Shown here piece by piece: positions 51,290-62,012 of a DNA stretch of 64,000 nucleotides. Made by a program: the position numbers and the translations under genes. The stretch's first letter is position 1. Each line of letters starts with the position of its first letter. The notes under the pieces are model-generated. The model saw nothing but the letters and a program-made list of their open reading frames with translations. It had not been told where the DNA came from and ran no database searches. Origin of the DNA: Colius striatus (taxonomy: Eukaryota; Chordata; Aves; Coliiformes; Coliidae); the NCBI RefSeq assembly GCF_028858725.1, contig NC_084759.1, forward strand, positions 134,956,171 to 135,020,170. Reading direction: 5' to 3'.

Positions 51290-52310
51290 CAGAAGCCGGC
51301 CCTTGCACCCGCTGCTTCGTGCTGGATAGCAATTCCGGAAGACACTGGCGCGGGGAGGAAGTCACAGGTTACTTTTTGGTGCAGAGAACTGTCCGCGTTC
51401 ATCCCCCGGAGAGCTGTGCAGGTGCTCCCTGAGGCGTGGCGGCAGCCAGGTTGCCGCGGAAGGATGGAGGCGGGTCCGCCACGGAACAGACGACCGCGAC
51501 CGAGGCGAGCCCGGAACCCCCGAGGGCTCACCGGGATGGCACGGAGAGCCGCCTCAGAAGATTGCCTGGCCATATACTGCCTCGACCCCTTCTCCCCGCC
51601 TCCCACCTCCCGCCCGGGCTCAAAGCAAGCGCTGCAATGCAAAGTACACGCCAGCCTCCCGGACAGCGGAACACACCAGCCGCGGCCCAACCACCGTCCG
51701 CACGCGTGCGCCCGCGTGACCCCCGCGCACGCTGCCCGGCACGTGCCCGCCGGCCGCGCCGGCTCGGAGAGGGAGGAGGAGGGGGCAGGAGGGGGCGGGG
51801 CCGGGGCGGTCGCCTGGCAACGGCGCGCGGCTGCGGGCCCGCCCCCTCGCCCCGCCCCTCCCCTCCCGCCGCCGCTGGCCGTCGTGCAGGCCGCCCCCAT
51901 CCCGGCGGAGTCTCTGACGGGCACTCGCGGGCAGCCGATCAGGCTTACCGGCCGCCCGCCTCGCGTAGTACGACACCGTTCGCCGCGCTGCTGGCTGCCC
52001 GCCTGGACTGGCAGCCCCGCGGGTGTCGCAGGTCTCCGCCCGCCACGGGGTGAGAGGGAGCGGCCGTCAGTGCACCCCGCCGAAGGAGATGTCGGCGGTC
52101 ACAGCGCGGCTCACCCGCCGCGAGTACAGCTGCGCTGGGAACCCCCAGGCGGCGGGCAAACCCCTTGCACGGGTTTTGGCAGCCCTGTGTGGGCTTCGTG
52201 GCTCGGTGGCCTTGTGAGGAAGCTGCGTTTGTCTTTGTCCCGTGCCTTCGAGCACCCCCGAGCGTACCGCGTACGTGTGGTGAAGTGGCGGCCTTTGGAC
52301 TGCAGAGCCA
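51290..52310. promoter_or_regulatory. Orphan CpG island, putative promoter
   Basis: A second, separate CpG-dense block about 4.6 kb beyond the BHLHE41 3' end. It contains GC boxes (GGGGCGGGG near 51792), a 12-bp NRF1-like palindrome (CGCACGCGTGCG, 51699-51710), a CACGTG (51740-51745) and a perfect RFX X-box (51809-51821). Splice-donor-like sites occur on both strands: G|GTGAGAG on plus at 52050 and CCG|GTAAGC on minus at 51948. Long open frames on both strands (up to 307 codons) look like CpG-island artefacts with no recognisable domain. An unannotated transcript, perhaps non-coding, is the likeliest explanation. Confidence 0.6.
51809..51821 (+). promoter_or_regulatory. RFX X-box motif
   Basis: GTCGCC-T-GGCAAC fits the X-box consensus GTNRCC-N(0-3)-RGYAAC exactly. 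Such sites bind RFX factors, usually within 200 bp upstream of the start of ciliary genes. Its place beside GC boxes in the orphan CpG island suggests a promoter firing rightward, by inference. Confidence 0.55.
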
Positions 52311-55300
52311 ATAGTGCCAGCAGTGTCACTGCAGGTTAAGGGAGTTGTAGCCCTGCCTCGGGAGCAGCATTTGAGGTTTAAAACAAGCTGGATGCCGAGT
52401 CCTGGCATCTGAGAGTTTTGCTAGCTGCACTCTGAGCAAATCGAAGGCAGGATTATGCAGGTATAGAACAATTCTGCTTTCTTGGACAGAAAGTAGCGAA
52501 GACCAGGAGGATTTTTTTTTTTTTGCCCTTGGGGGCATCAGCTGGAGGACTAATAAACTGTGATTGGGGAACAGTCTTCAATAAGAAGCTGGGTTTTCAC
52601 CATGATTCTTCCCAAATAGTAGTGTTGCTGTGAAGGTTTGTGGGTGTAAGCAAAGCATGACCTGTAAAGGAGGGCAGGGCCTTTCATTGACACAGCTGAT
52701 GCCACTGGAAAACCAGGCTAGTTTTCATGTACCTCAGCCTCTTTGTGACTTCACAAAAGGACTTCAGCACTGGGAGTGCTTCACTCTCTAGCAGAATCTG
52801 CTACATGTGATAGACACTTGAACTTTATAGTTCTTTGTGTGCTGCCAGTCTTCCCTGTCCTCTTTGTTGCATACCCAGTCCTCCCATCTACATGTGTTTC
52901 TGAGAGGTACCTCAGAAAACCAAAGGCTGGAGGACCATAAATGGTATCTCATGCCTTCCTGCTTGGGCCAGGGAAGGCACTGATATCAGCCTTGGCAGCT
53001 CTTGCTATTTTGCTTCCTACCACAGCCAAGGGGCCTAGTGCAGCCACTGGTCCTGCCTGCAGCATAATCCTGCTCACATGACACTGTGGACATAGGAACT
53101 GCCCCGTGGGACACTGCTGGCAGGAGCACAAGAGAGCTTGTTAATAGGACACGTCCATGCCCCCTGCTTGCTCTAGGCCTCAGATAATTATCACTGCCTT
53201 CTACTTGGATTTTGGCCCTAAAGCCTTTCACAGATCAGTATGTTTTCCAACAGCTGAACTAGGTTTGCTGCCTTTATTTCAAGGCTGTGGACAGTGACAG
53301 CACTCACCGAGTGGCAGGGGGGGCTGCAGCTGGAGGTACCTGCTGGACAGCACGGAGCGATAACACAGTCATCTGAGAGCAGAAACCTAGATTCCAGCCC
53401 TGCTTTGCGGCATGTTTATACATTTATTATTAGAAACCCACTGGGATAAAAGCAGATTTTCACAGGAGCTGGGGTAGGAACTGGCACTCTGGTTTCCTCT
53501 TTTACCAAGTGGAGTTCCTAATCAACAGGCTAAAGCTATTTCTCATTAATTGCTTAATTATTCTGTACAACGTAGGACAAGATCCACAAAAGAAATGGTA
53601 CATGCATCTCTGAGAACAACTTTTGGCCAGGGCCTTCTCGCATGGAGCGGGAGATGCAGAGGTGAACCTCCTTGGAGGAAAAATATTCAATCCCAGACAT
53701 GTACTGAGAGATAAATGTTCTAGTTGCCAAACTATTATTCGTATGCTCCTCTTCCAGCTGCAGCTTTTTGTGTGAAGAGTGGTGCCCTCTGTTGTTCCAG
53801 AGAGAAGCTGCTATGCATTAGGGGACTGAAAGCACGAATGTGAGGTTGGTTTGCTTCTTCCAGTACAGCAAACTGTTACAGATGCCCTTGTTTTTTACTT
53901 ACATTTTGCTGTGTGTGTCATGCTAAATGCACTACAGTCAGGACTTTGGTTTCCAGAGTTAAGTCAGGAAGGAGACAGCTGTGGAGGTACATGTACCAAC
54001 ACGAGTAGGAAAGAACTGTTGAATAACACACTACTAAAAAAAAAAGAGTAGAATAGGCAAGAACTACTTATTACAGGTGCTACCAAGGTTACTGAAGAGT
54101 ATTTGAATGTGTGTGGGTAAGGGTTGGAGTTAATGCTGCCTGTGCCTCCTTCAACATCTCCTGACCTCTGAGAGGGAAGTAGCTCCCATGGCCTAACAAG
54201 CTGCCATCATCAGATAATCCTCATGAGCACGTCATAATTTCCCTCCGTAAGGAAATTTGTGTGAGCCCAGGCTGCAGGTGTTCCTGCTTCTTGGCACAAC
54301 ACAAAACTGTGTGTTTGGATTTCAATTTGTTTTAAGGAGTGGAAAGATAAGAAAATAAAGATATACCTGTCTGTCTGCAGAACGTGATGTGGCTTTGCAA
54401 AAGGCCCAATGCCAGTGGGCTAGGGGCCAACTCACCTGTTGTAAATTACGAGGTAAGTACAGTTATTTAACGTGACCTTTGAGAGTAATCTGTGTGCCAT
54501 GCCCTGGGGGCCATCTATGGCAAGCGTGCTCCCATCAGTGTCCTGCCAGGCCTGGAAGGTATTTCCAGGAGCCCAGCTGTTTGCTGTGATTGCTGAACAT
54601 GCCGAGTGTGCAATAACTGTTTTTAAAAGTACACAGTAATGTCATGGAGTTGCTTGAGTTTAGTAACCCTAGGGCAATACATTCAAAGGGGTAGAGGTCA
54701 GTTGCCCATCCAGTCAGTGAGAAGGTACTGCATGTCCATTGCTTTTGTTTTACTCCAAGATCATCCAAGGGGAACAAAGCTGCCTAGTCTGGAATAACAC
54801 ATGTTAGGTACCCTAAAATTTTCCTTCCTGGGAACAGGCAAATCATTTGTGTTGGTACAGGCCTGTAAAGAGGGGATCTCTTCCCTTTCCCCAGATGTTC
54901 TCAATGAATCCACATGACAGGGCCTTCAAGATGAACACCCACCCCTTTGGCTGAAGGCACCTTCACATTTCAGGGGAGTCTCAAGCTTCTGGCTGGGCCA
55001 GGAGGAGCAGAAAGGTGGTTCAGTACCACCACCTAACAACTGCTCTCATCTGCACAGCTGAGAACCCTTTTTTCCTTCTGATCTATCCCTGTTACCAGTG
55101 CCACAAGGTGGGTGAAACCGTAGTTCAGCCCCGTGGTACCAAACCCAAGCAGGAACACCACTGGGAAGTGACAGCTCTTTTGGATGTATGTCAAACCACT
55201 GTAGTTTCTTGGGTAGCTTCAAATCTAAATATAATCACTGAAATAAAAATCAGAAGAGACTAAAATGTTTAACCTGATGCAGCCACTCAGATGGAGTTCC

Positions 55301-56429
55301 TGTTACTAACACTGCTCAATCACCTTTTCACCGGGTGCTTTAATCAGACGTGGAAGCAGTGAAATGCAGTGAGTCCATCTGTGTGTCACAGTGTGTGTGT
55401 ACTTCCATAGCCAAAATGAGACAGAACAGTGGCAGGAAGATTTCCCTTACTCTTAGTTTAGGTCTCTTAAGAATATTTTACATCTTGAAGGTTAAGAACT
55501 GATGGTGGTAACTGGACTCTTGGTGATGTGCACTACAAGAAAACACAAACGTGACCCTTTAACATAGAAGAGCTTGTTGTTATTGTCCATTTTGATGTCC
55601 ATTCTTTGCTGTCCCTGACAAAGAACTTAAAATAAATGAGTTTAATTCTGCAAGGAGCTGAACTCCTCCTGCATATGCCGAAACCAGTGTGCTAAAATCA
55701 GGGGTAGATGAAGACATTTGTTTTGCAGAGTAAAGCCAAGTTTAAACCAGACTAATTGGATCTCAAAGGTAAAAGCTTTATTAGCTGAGCTTGGTGCAAC
55801 ACTTGCAAAAGGAGAGATTAGGAGTCACTTCTTTTGAAGTGCTTACATTGTTTAGTTTGGAAGGGAGGTAAATCCTCTGCTATCAGGAAGAGGTTTAACC
55901 TCTGGCTGAAGGGTTAGAGAAAGCTTCCCCTGCAAGCAGGTTATTTCAGGAACTCCAGGCCAAGGGTACTGTTTACTGTCTGTGCCCATCAACTCTTGCT
56001 ATAGAGTGAGAGGCTAAATGCTAGTACAGCCAGGCCTCCAGCCCGGCCCAACTGTTGTTGGATAACTCTCTACTTCTGTGTGATAGGACTGGACTCTTTT
56101 TTTTGCAAAAGATCCATATACAAAAGTAGGTTAATGGACATGGAGGGCAGGTGCTCCATCCACTTCCAACACTGAACAAAGATATATCAAACTATTTCAG
56201 TGGGTAGTCACACTTCTCAGGCTACTGAGCCTGGTTTTATGGTTGCTCACAGTGCGTACAGTGCTTGACCTGTGTGACTGCACACCTGGGGCAGGCCAAG
56301 CCCATCTTTCCTGCCAAAGAAGAGATGAGTTCCAGGAAGTAGGTGCTTCCTGCGCTCTGGTTCCTCAGATGACTGTGTACAAAGGTAGCAGCAAGAACTT
56401 TATTGAGCAGGATATGAGATAAGATGCCA

Positions 56430-56660
56430 TGGGACTAATTATTTATTGCTTTGTTAAACGTCAGAAGCTGCACTAATTATTACCTAAATGGCTTCAGATG
56501 GCAACATCTTTAAATGATCTTTAATCTCAGAACTGAGCAGTGAGGCTGAGTGCTTGCTCATTCTGTGCAGGGCTCTAGAGTAATTGCAGCTGAGGTGTTT
56601 AGTTAATTAATTGAATTTATTTGATACATGGAGAAAACACTTTGGAATCACAAAATAAGC
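56430..56660. promoter_or_regulatory. Candidate conserved enhancer-like block
   Basis: Within 230 bp there are three homeodomain-type clusters (CTAATTATTTATTGC at 56436, CTAATTATTACC at 56473, GTTAATTAATTGAATT at 56602). CAGATG and CAGCTG E-boxes lie between them, with no repeat signature. This density is typical of vertebrate conserved enhancers, but conservation is not shown here. Confidence 0.35.
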
Positions 56661-57314
56661 TAAAAAAAGAGGACATCCTCCTACAATTCTAACTCTTGTG
56701 CACTTTATCTCTTCAGCCCCTAATATTAAAGGGCACTTAAGTATCTATGGAGAACCGTGAAATGGCAACCTGTTATGGTGGATTAGCAGTTGCATGCACG
56801 TTGTTAGAATAGCATCAGACTTGTGGAAACACTGGAACACTTAGGAAGCAAATCTCAGCCTGCTCAGTCAATCGTGTCTATCAATTACTTACAATATGCT
56901 CCCAAATAACACTTGAAAAAGGATTTAGGCTGCCTCTTTTAAGAGTATCAATCTGCAAGAAGAATCGAGTTGAGCAAAAGTTGAAATGAGAAGGTTTTAT
57001 TCCTTTGCTTTCCTTTTTGCCCCTTTAGAAAAAAAGGAAGCCCATTTAAAGGTAAACCAGACTTCAGCTCCAGAAACACTCCAGCTTCCCATAGCACACC
57101 TGCATCTTGCTCTCACTGCAAGATAAAACTAACTCAGAGTGACTTTTTGTCCTCCTCTTGGTACAATACAAAAATGCACTTCCTTACAGTAGTATCCAGA
57201 CAGTACAGATGAGATCAGGACCACATGGTGCTATTTGCCAAACACATAGGAAATGGGATGCTGTTCCCCACAGGGCTGGCCATATATATAGACAAAGTCA
57301 AAGGGGATGAAGCA

Positions 57315-57440
57315 GTATTATCCCAAGCTTAGAGCTGGGGGACTCCAACTCAGGGGGATTATAGTAGCTTGCCCAAGGTCACACACAGGAAATCTGTGGC
57401 AGAGCTGGGAAATGAAATAAGAGCTTCTTCCCAGGCACAG
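57315..57440 (+). repeat. MIR-like SINE relic
   Basis: It carries TAGCTTGCCCAAGGTCACAC followed by TGGCAGAGCTGGGAAATGAA, the best-preserved MIR 3' block in the window, preceded by a diverged tttacag-type box. Confidence 0.7.
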
Positions 57441-59513
57441 GAAAACACTCCAAGCATGGAATCATCTCCAAAATAGAATGTGTCCAGCCACATCTGTGCA
57501 GGTTTCAGAACGCTATAGGTCCTGAGCCCTCCTCACAGAAACTGCAGGAGCTGCATCATTTGTGCCACAGCACATCTGCTGTGACTAGGAGGTGGTCCTT
57601 TATAAGAATTACTGTGCACTCTCTGAAAGACCATATTTGAAGATGGAACGTTGCCCATTTTATCTGATTCTCTACCATATGCTATATATGCCTAGAAAAC
57701 CTGCTTTTCAACTAGCTCCGTGGCTGCACTGTTCCAGGCATGCCAGTGTGTACTGCTGCCCTCTCGTGTAGACCTTCTTGTAATTGCAGTGTTGTGACAG
57801 AGCTGTGAGGACAAGATTAACTGGTGCCTTGCACATCACCGAACCTTTCACACCAGGCAGACAGCTAATAGACATGGTTACCTGTCTCATTTAACTGTGT
57901 CGCTGTCTCCTCCATGCTCATTTTGTACAGGAAATAAGCCACATGACAATGAATGGAGAATCCAGGTCATAGTTTTGGTAACCATGATGCAGATTTGCCA
58001 GGTCAAGAGAACAGTTAAGACGACTTCGTAGCAATAAAGCGTAGTTAAAGGTCGGCTGGCGTTCTCCAGTTTCTCTTCAGCTTTCCAGAATGGCCAGTTC
58101 TACCTCATTGATCAAAGTTCACCTCAGGCTGACTGTGACTGCGAAAGTAAAATTGTCTTTTCAGGACACATAACATTTCACAAAAAGCATTTTGGTAAAC
58201 CTGATAAAAGGGAGATGCTATAGCACATTGTGACAGGTAGTAATTTTTGAGAAGGTTCATAGGCAACAACAAAGATGTTACAGTTATTCCCCACTAAAAG
58301 ACTGGCCTGAATGTTATTTCAGCAATAGCTCTTGATGGCACCCCTGTGATACCATGTCACTAGCTCTAAAGCAGGATGATTCCTTCACTTTCCATCACAC
58401 TAGTAGCAAAAGGGACTTCAGAGCAAACAGGAATTAGGTTGAAGGTGTTCTACTTGGTGTACATCTCCCTTCCCTCCTCCCCTCCCCCCCCCTTTTTTTT
58501 TTTTAATTTTAACCAGAAGCCCTCTCTTTCAAAATACCTAGGCAGGTAATTACTGGTGCTCATTTGTGTTTCATTGGATAGGGGTTTTAAAAGTGGGCTT
58601 TTCATAAGCCCAGATGGAGTTTTTCTTCAAACTTTTGCTCATTAAAAATAAGTAACAGAAAACTTTTCTTCCCTCCACCTTGACCCAGGACTGAATATTA
58701 GATCTTTTATATTGCATTTTCTCACTAAGTCTTCCAATTACTCTCTGCTTTCCTCCTGCAGAGAGGTAAAGCAGGATAAAAGCACATAGCTGAAATGACA
58801 ACCACCAAGCAGCACATGCACAAAAGATGTACGAAAAGGGAAAACCATAGCTTGAACAACAGCAGCATTCTCTGTTTTGCAGGAACGGTATATATGAAAG
58901 CTAAGCTCTTAGGGAACAAGCCAATGGATAGGTAATTAAGCAAGTAATTACGTTGTGAGATAGGGATGCAGGACATAGCTTGTAACCGTTGCAGGCCAAA
59001 TGCATGTTACCATACAGGAATCTGTCCTGTGGATTGGACTTCACACATTGTTTTCCTAACTCTGTTTCTCCTTGATAGACCTGTGACTCAGAGGACTAGA
59101 AACTGAAATCAAAGTCTCCTATACCTAACCCATGTGGACAAAACAAACACTGGAGAACTGATACCTAACTATCAGCTCTCGCAGCTGAAAACCTGTTCTC
59201 CTGTATTTGACCTTTGCTGGCAGGTGACTGATCAAAGCAGTGCAGTAATACTGTGATGCCTCTCTGCCAGTGATGGCAGCCTGTAGGTGGGATCAGAAAA
59301 GCCTCTAGAAATCAAACTTTAGTTTGCCCAAGGGATGGATATCTGCCTTAGCCCAGAGCCAGTGCAGATCAAATACACATTCATGGGAAGAATCACCAAG
59401 GCTGTCAAGTGTGACTGCAAGGTTTCTTGCCTGGGGAAGGCAGAGACAGAGACACCAAAAGTGGCATGAGGATACTGGCAGCATGAGAGTTTATTAGACA
59501 AATGGTGAGGTGG

Positions 59514-60478
59514 TGTTCCCGTTTAGCAAGGAGCAGCTTTTGCTTGGTAACAGGGGGAGTGGGTTGCAGTGAAGATCTGGTAAAAAGTTTTTGGACTCTC
59601 CCCCAGCTGGGCCAATCTGGCGCCTCTGTGATCACTATTTAGGGGACGGGAATTTGAAGTGCTGGCAGGAGGTGTATGAGTGATACGAGATGGAGGTGAC
59701 CACGCGGACCCTTCAGCCAGAGAAGGAGGAAGGAAGGAGAAGCAATAGACCAGAGACCCCTCTGCAAGCCGTAGCGAGAATGCAAGCTGTACCCCTGCAA
59801 CCTATGGAGACCCATGGCAGGACTGAGTTACCAGCAGCTCCGTGTGAGTGAGCCCAGACAGGCGAGGGACTGTGTGGGGAGACGGCCATGGCCCAGGCCG
59901 TGCTGGAGAGCCTGCACGTCACAGAGCAGCCCCACACGAGAGGCAGAAAGGAGCTGCAGCCTTTGGGATAAATGCACGTTGGAGCAGCCCGTGCAGGTAC
60001 CCCACGGACTTGCAGAGAGGACTGCTGTGGAGCCCACCTGTCCTGAGGAGGGACAAACGGCAGAAGCTATTGAGAATAGACTGACTGAAACCCCCACTCC
60101 CTGCTCCCTCCCCACCCCCCCCACCCCCCTTCCACCCCGGCCTTAGCCTTTCAGGGGAGGAGAAGGTAAAACCCCCGGGATCAGGGCTCTGAGCCCAGTA
60201 AGAGGGAAGGTGTGGCAAGAAGGTGTTCTTAAAAAGGCTGTTCAGACTCTTCATTGTTGTATTACTCTGTGTTATTTTGGTTATGTTTTGTGTTTTAAGG
60301 TTATGTTTTAGTTGATGTTGCATTGAATTATTTTCTCTTTTCTTCCCCAAGCCTGATCTGTTTTGTCCTGGACCTTAAGGGGCAATTAAGCTCTCCCTGC
60401 CCTTTGGCAATTCTCAGCCTCTTCAGTACTTGAGGCTCATCGTGGTCTTTTGTTCGCTGATGGGCCTAAACCATGACA
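59514..60478 (+). mobile_element. Solo LTR, ERVL/ERV3-like, full length (965 bp)
   Basis: Starts TGTTCCCGTTTAG and ends CTAAACCATGACA, with a perfect 5-bp target duplication GGTGG on both sides (59509-59513 and 60479-60483). The 5' 50 bp and 3' 235 bp match the shorter copy at 16763-17064. The middle holds GC-rich sequence with a C-rich run (60090-60140) and no viral gene. It is therefore a lone LTR left by recombination between the two LTRs of a provirus, by inference. The short ORFs inside are not genes. Confidence 0.88.
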
Positions 60479-60483
60479 GGTGG

Positions 60484-62012
60484 CTCCATTTGCATCAAGT
60501 TCCTTGTTGCACTGGCACATGCACTCTTTTAAAGTCACCTGACAGACAGTATTTAACAAATCAGGCCCACAGTTTGCTGACCTAATGCAACGGGAAGCAA
60601 GGGAACTCACCTCACTGCTTCAATCACAAGTCCCCTGCTGTAGCAAGTTCCCTGTGCCTGGATTGATTCAAATGATTTTCACAGGCCCACCAGCCTTTAG
60701 CGCAAGGCCTAAGCCTGAATCAGGTCTACAGTTCCTTGTTCAAAGCTTCATTTCTTCGTGCTCCCTGAAGCATCTGTGTGCCTTGTATCTATAGTGTGTA
60801 ATATTAGTAACAGTTCCTTGGTTGAGGACAAGCCACTCCATTCCCTTGTAGTTATATTTTGTAGTTATATTCCCTGGGCTATATCAAATTAAAAAAATAA
60901 AGCCCGTGCCCACTTTATGGCAGAAGACCCCTCGTCTGCCACAGAGGGCCCACAGCAACCAGCTGAGTGTCCCATGCCTCCAAGTAAACTGCCATTTAGG
61001 AGTGTTTGTTGTGTCACACAGCCATTTCTGAAAGCGTGTGAGCTTCAGCCACACTACACATTTCCTGGGCCTGCTTTCACACCACATGCTCTCTGACAGA
61101 GCTCTGGCTGCCACATCACATGTGCACAAGATGTACAGTGCAATTCCAGCAAACCAAAAACTGTAACAACCCAGGCTTTCAGAGGGCAATTTATTGTATG
61201 GGAGCATATCCAATATCTCTCGTCAATCATTCATGAGAATAATAAAAAATAGAAGCTTTTTAAATGACAAAAAATATAGTTACATATAATACAGATTTTC
61301 ATCTTGCATTGAAGCAGAGCAGTAATAAAATGCTCACTCATGTTTTCACAATTAGTTTGCGTTGCTTCTCTAGGTTAAAGCATCAGCAACTCAAATCTTC
61401 CAGTCAGAACCCCTAGATAGTAGTTTCACAGGGTGATCATAAGGGTGAATGCTCTCTGCATTTTAATACCCTTTACAAATAGAGCAGGCATACTTCATCC
61501 ATGTGGGAACTACTCAAATTTTTCAGAGGTACCAGCTACGCTTGAAACGAGGCATCCTTGCTGCAAGTGAAATATTTTTTTTGTATCTGAACATGCTTTT
61601 AGGCCCAATTCAGAAACACAGCTATGGAATACTCAAAAATGTGCTTAAATCCCATTTGGTTCGAAGGGCTCCAAGGTTAATCCTTTGTGACCACCTCTGC
61701 TCATTCTGCCCCTCACAAGCACTGCACGCTGGCGTGATGGCGTGAAGCGCTCTCACCAGTGTTTGATGGCATATGGAAGTTGCTGGCAAGACCTCAAAGG
61801 ATTGGAACATTCTTCAGCACTCCACCTTACTTAAGACCCAAGCGCATTCACTGCATGCATACATTTCTGGATATATTACACACACTTACCCCCAGCTTCT
61901 CCCCACAATATTATTGCAATAATTCTTTGCTGGTATAACAGTTTATGTACCCAAGTTTCACTTTAGTTTTTTTACATACATAGAAAAAAAAACCACCTGA
62001 AGAGAGCTAGAA
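60484..62012. other. Non-coding DNA right of the LTR
   Basis: No coding exon recognised. A minus-strand AATAAA lies at 61195-61190, and AT-rich sequence begins near 61.18 kb. It may be downstream flank, or an extended 3'UTR of a minus-strand gene. Confidence 0.5.

Larger units (their letters stand above)
52311..59513. other. Non-coding DNA between orphan CpG island and LTR
   Basis: About 7.2 kb without a recognisable coding exon. It contains a MIR-like relic (57315-57440), a C-run/T-run (58485-58504) and homeodomain-motif-rich blocks near 53.53-53.64 kb and 56.43-56.66 kb. Exons of a non-coding transcript from the CpG island cannot be excluded. Confidence 0.6.

Noticed and set aside
51416-52339. 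307-codon plus-strand ORF (and a 211-codon minus-strand ORF) in the orphan CpG island
   Set aside because: Stop codons are rare in CpG-rich DNA, both strands are open, and the peptides are Pro/Arg/Gly-rich without any recognisable domain.
61659-61672. GGTTCGAAGGGCTCC as a tRNA B-box
   Set aside because: The flanking sequence has no A-box or acceptor-stem pairing at tRNA distances.
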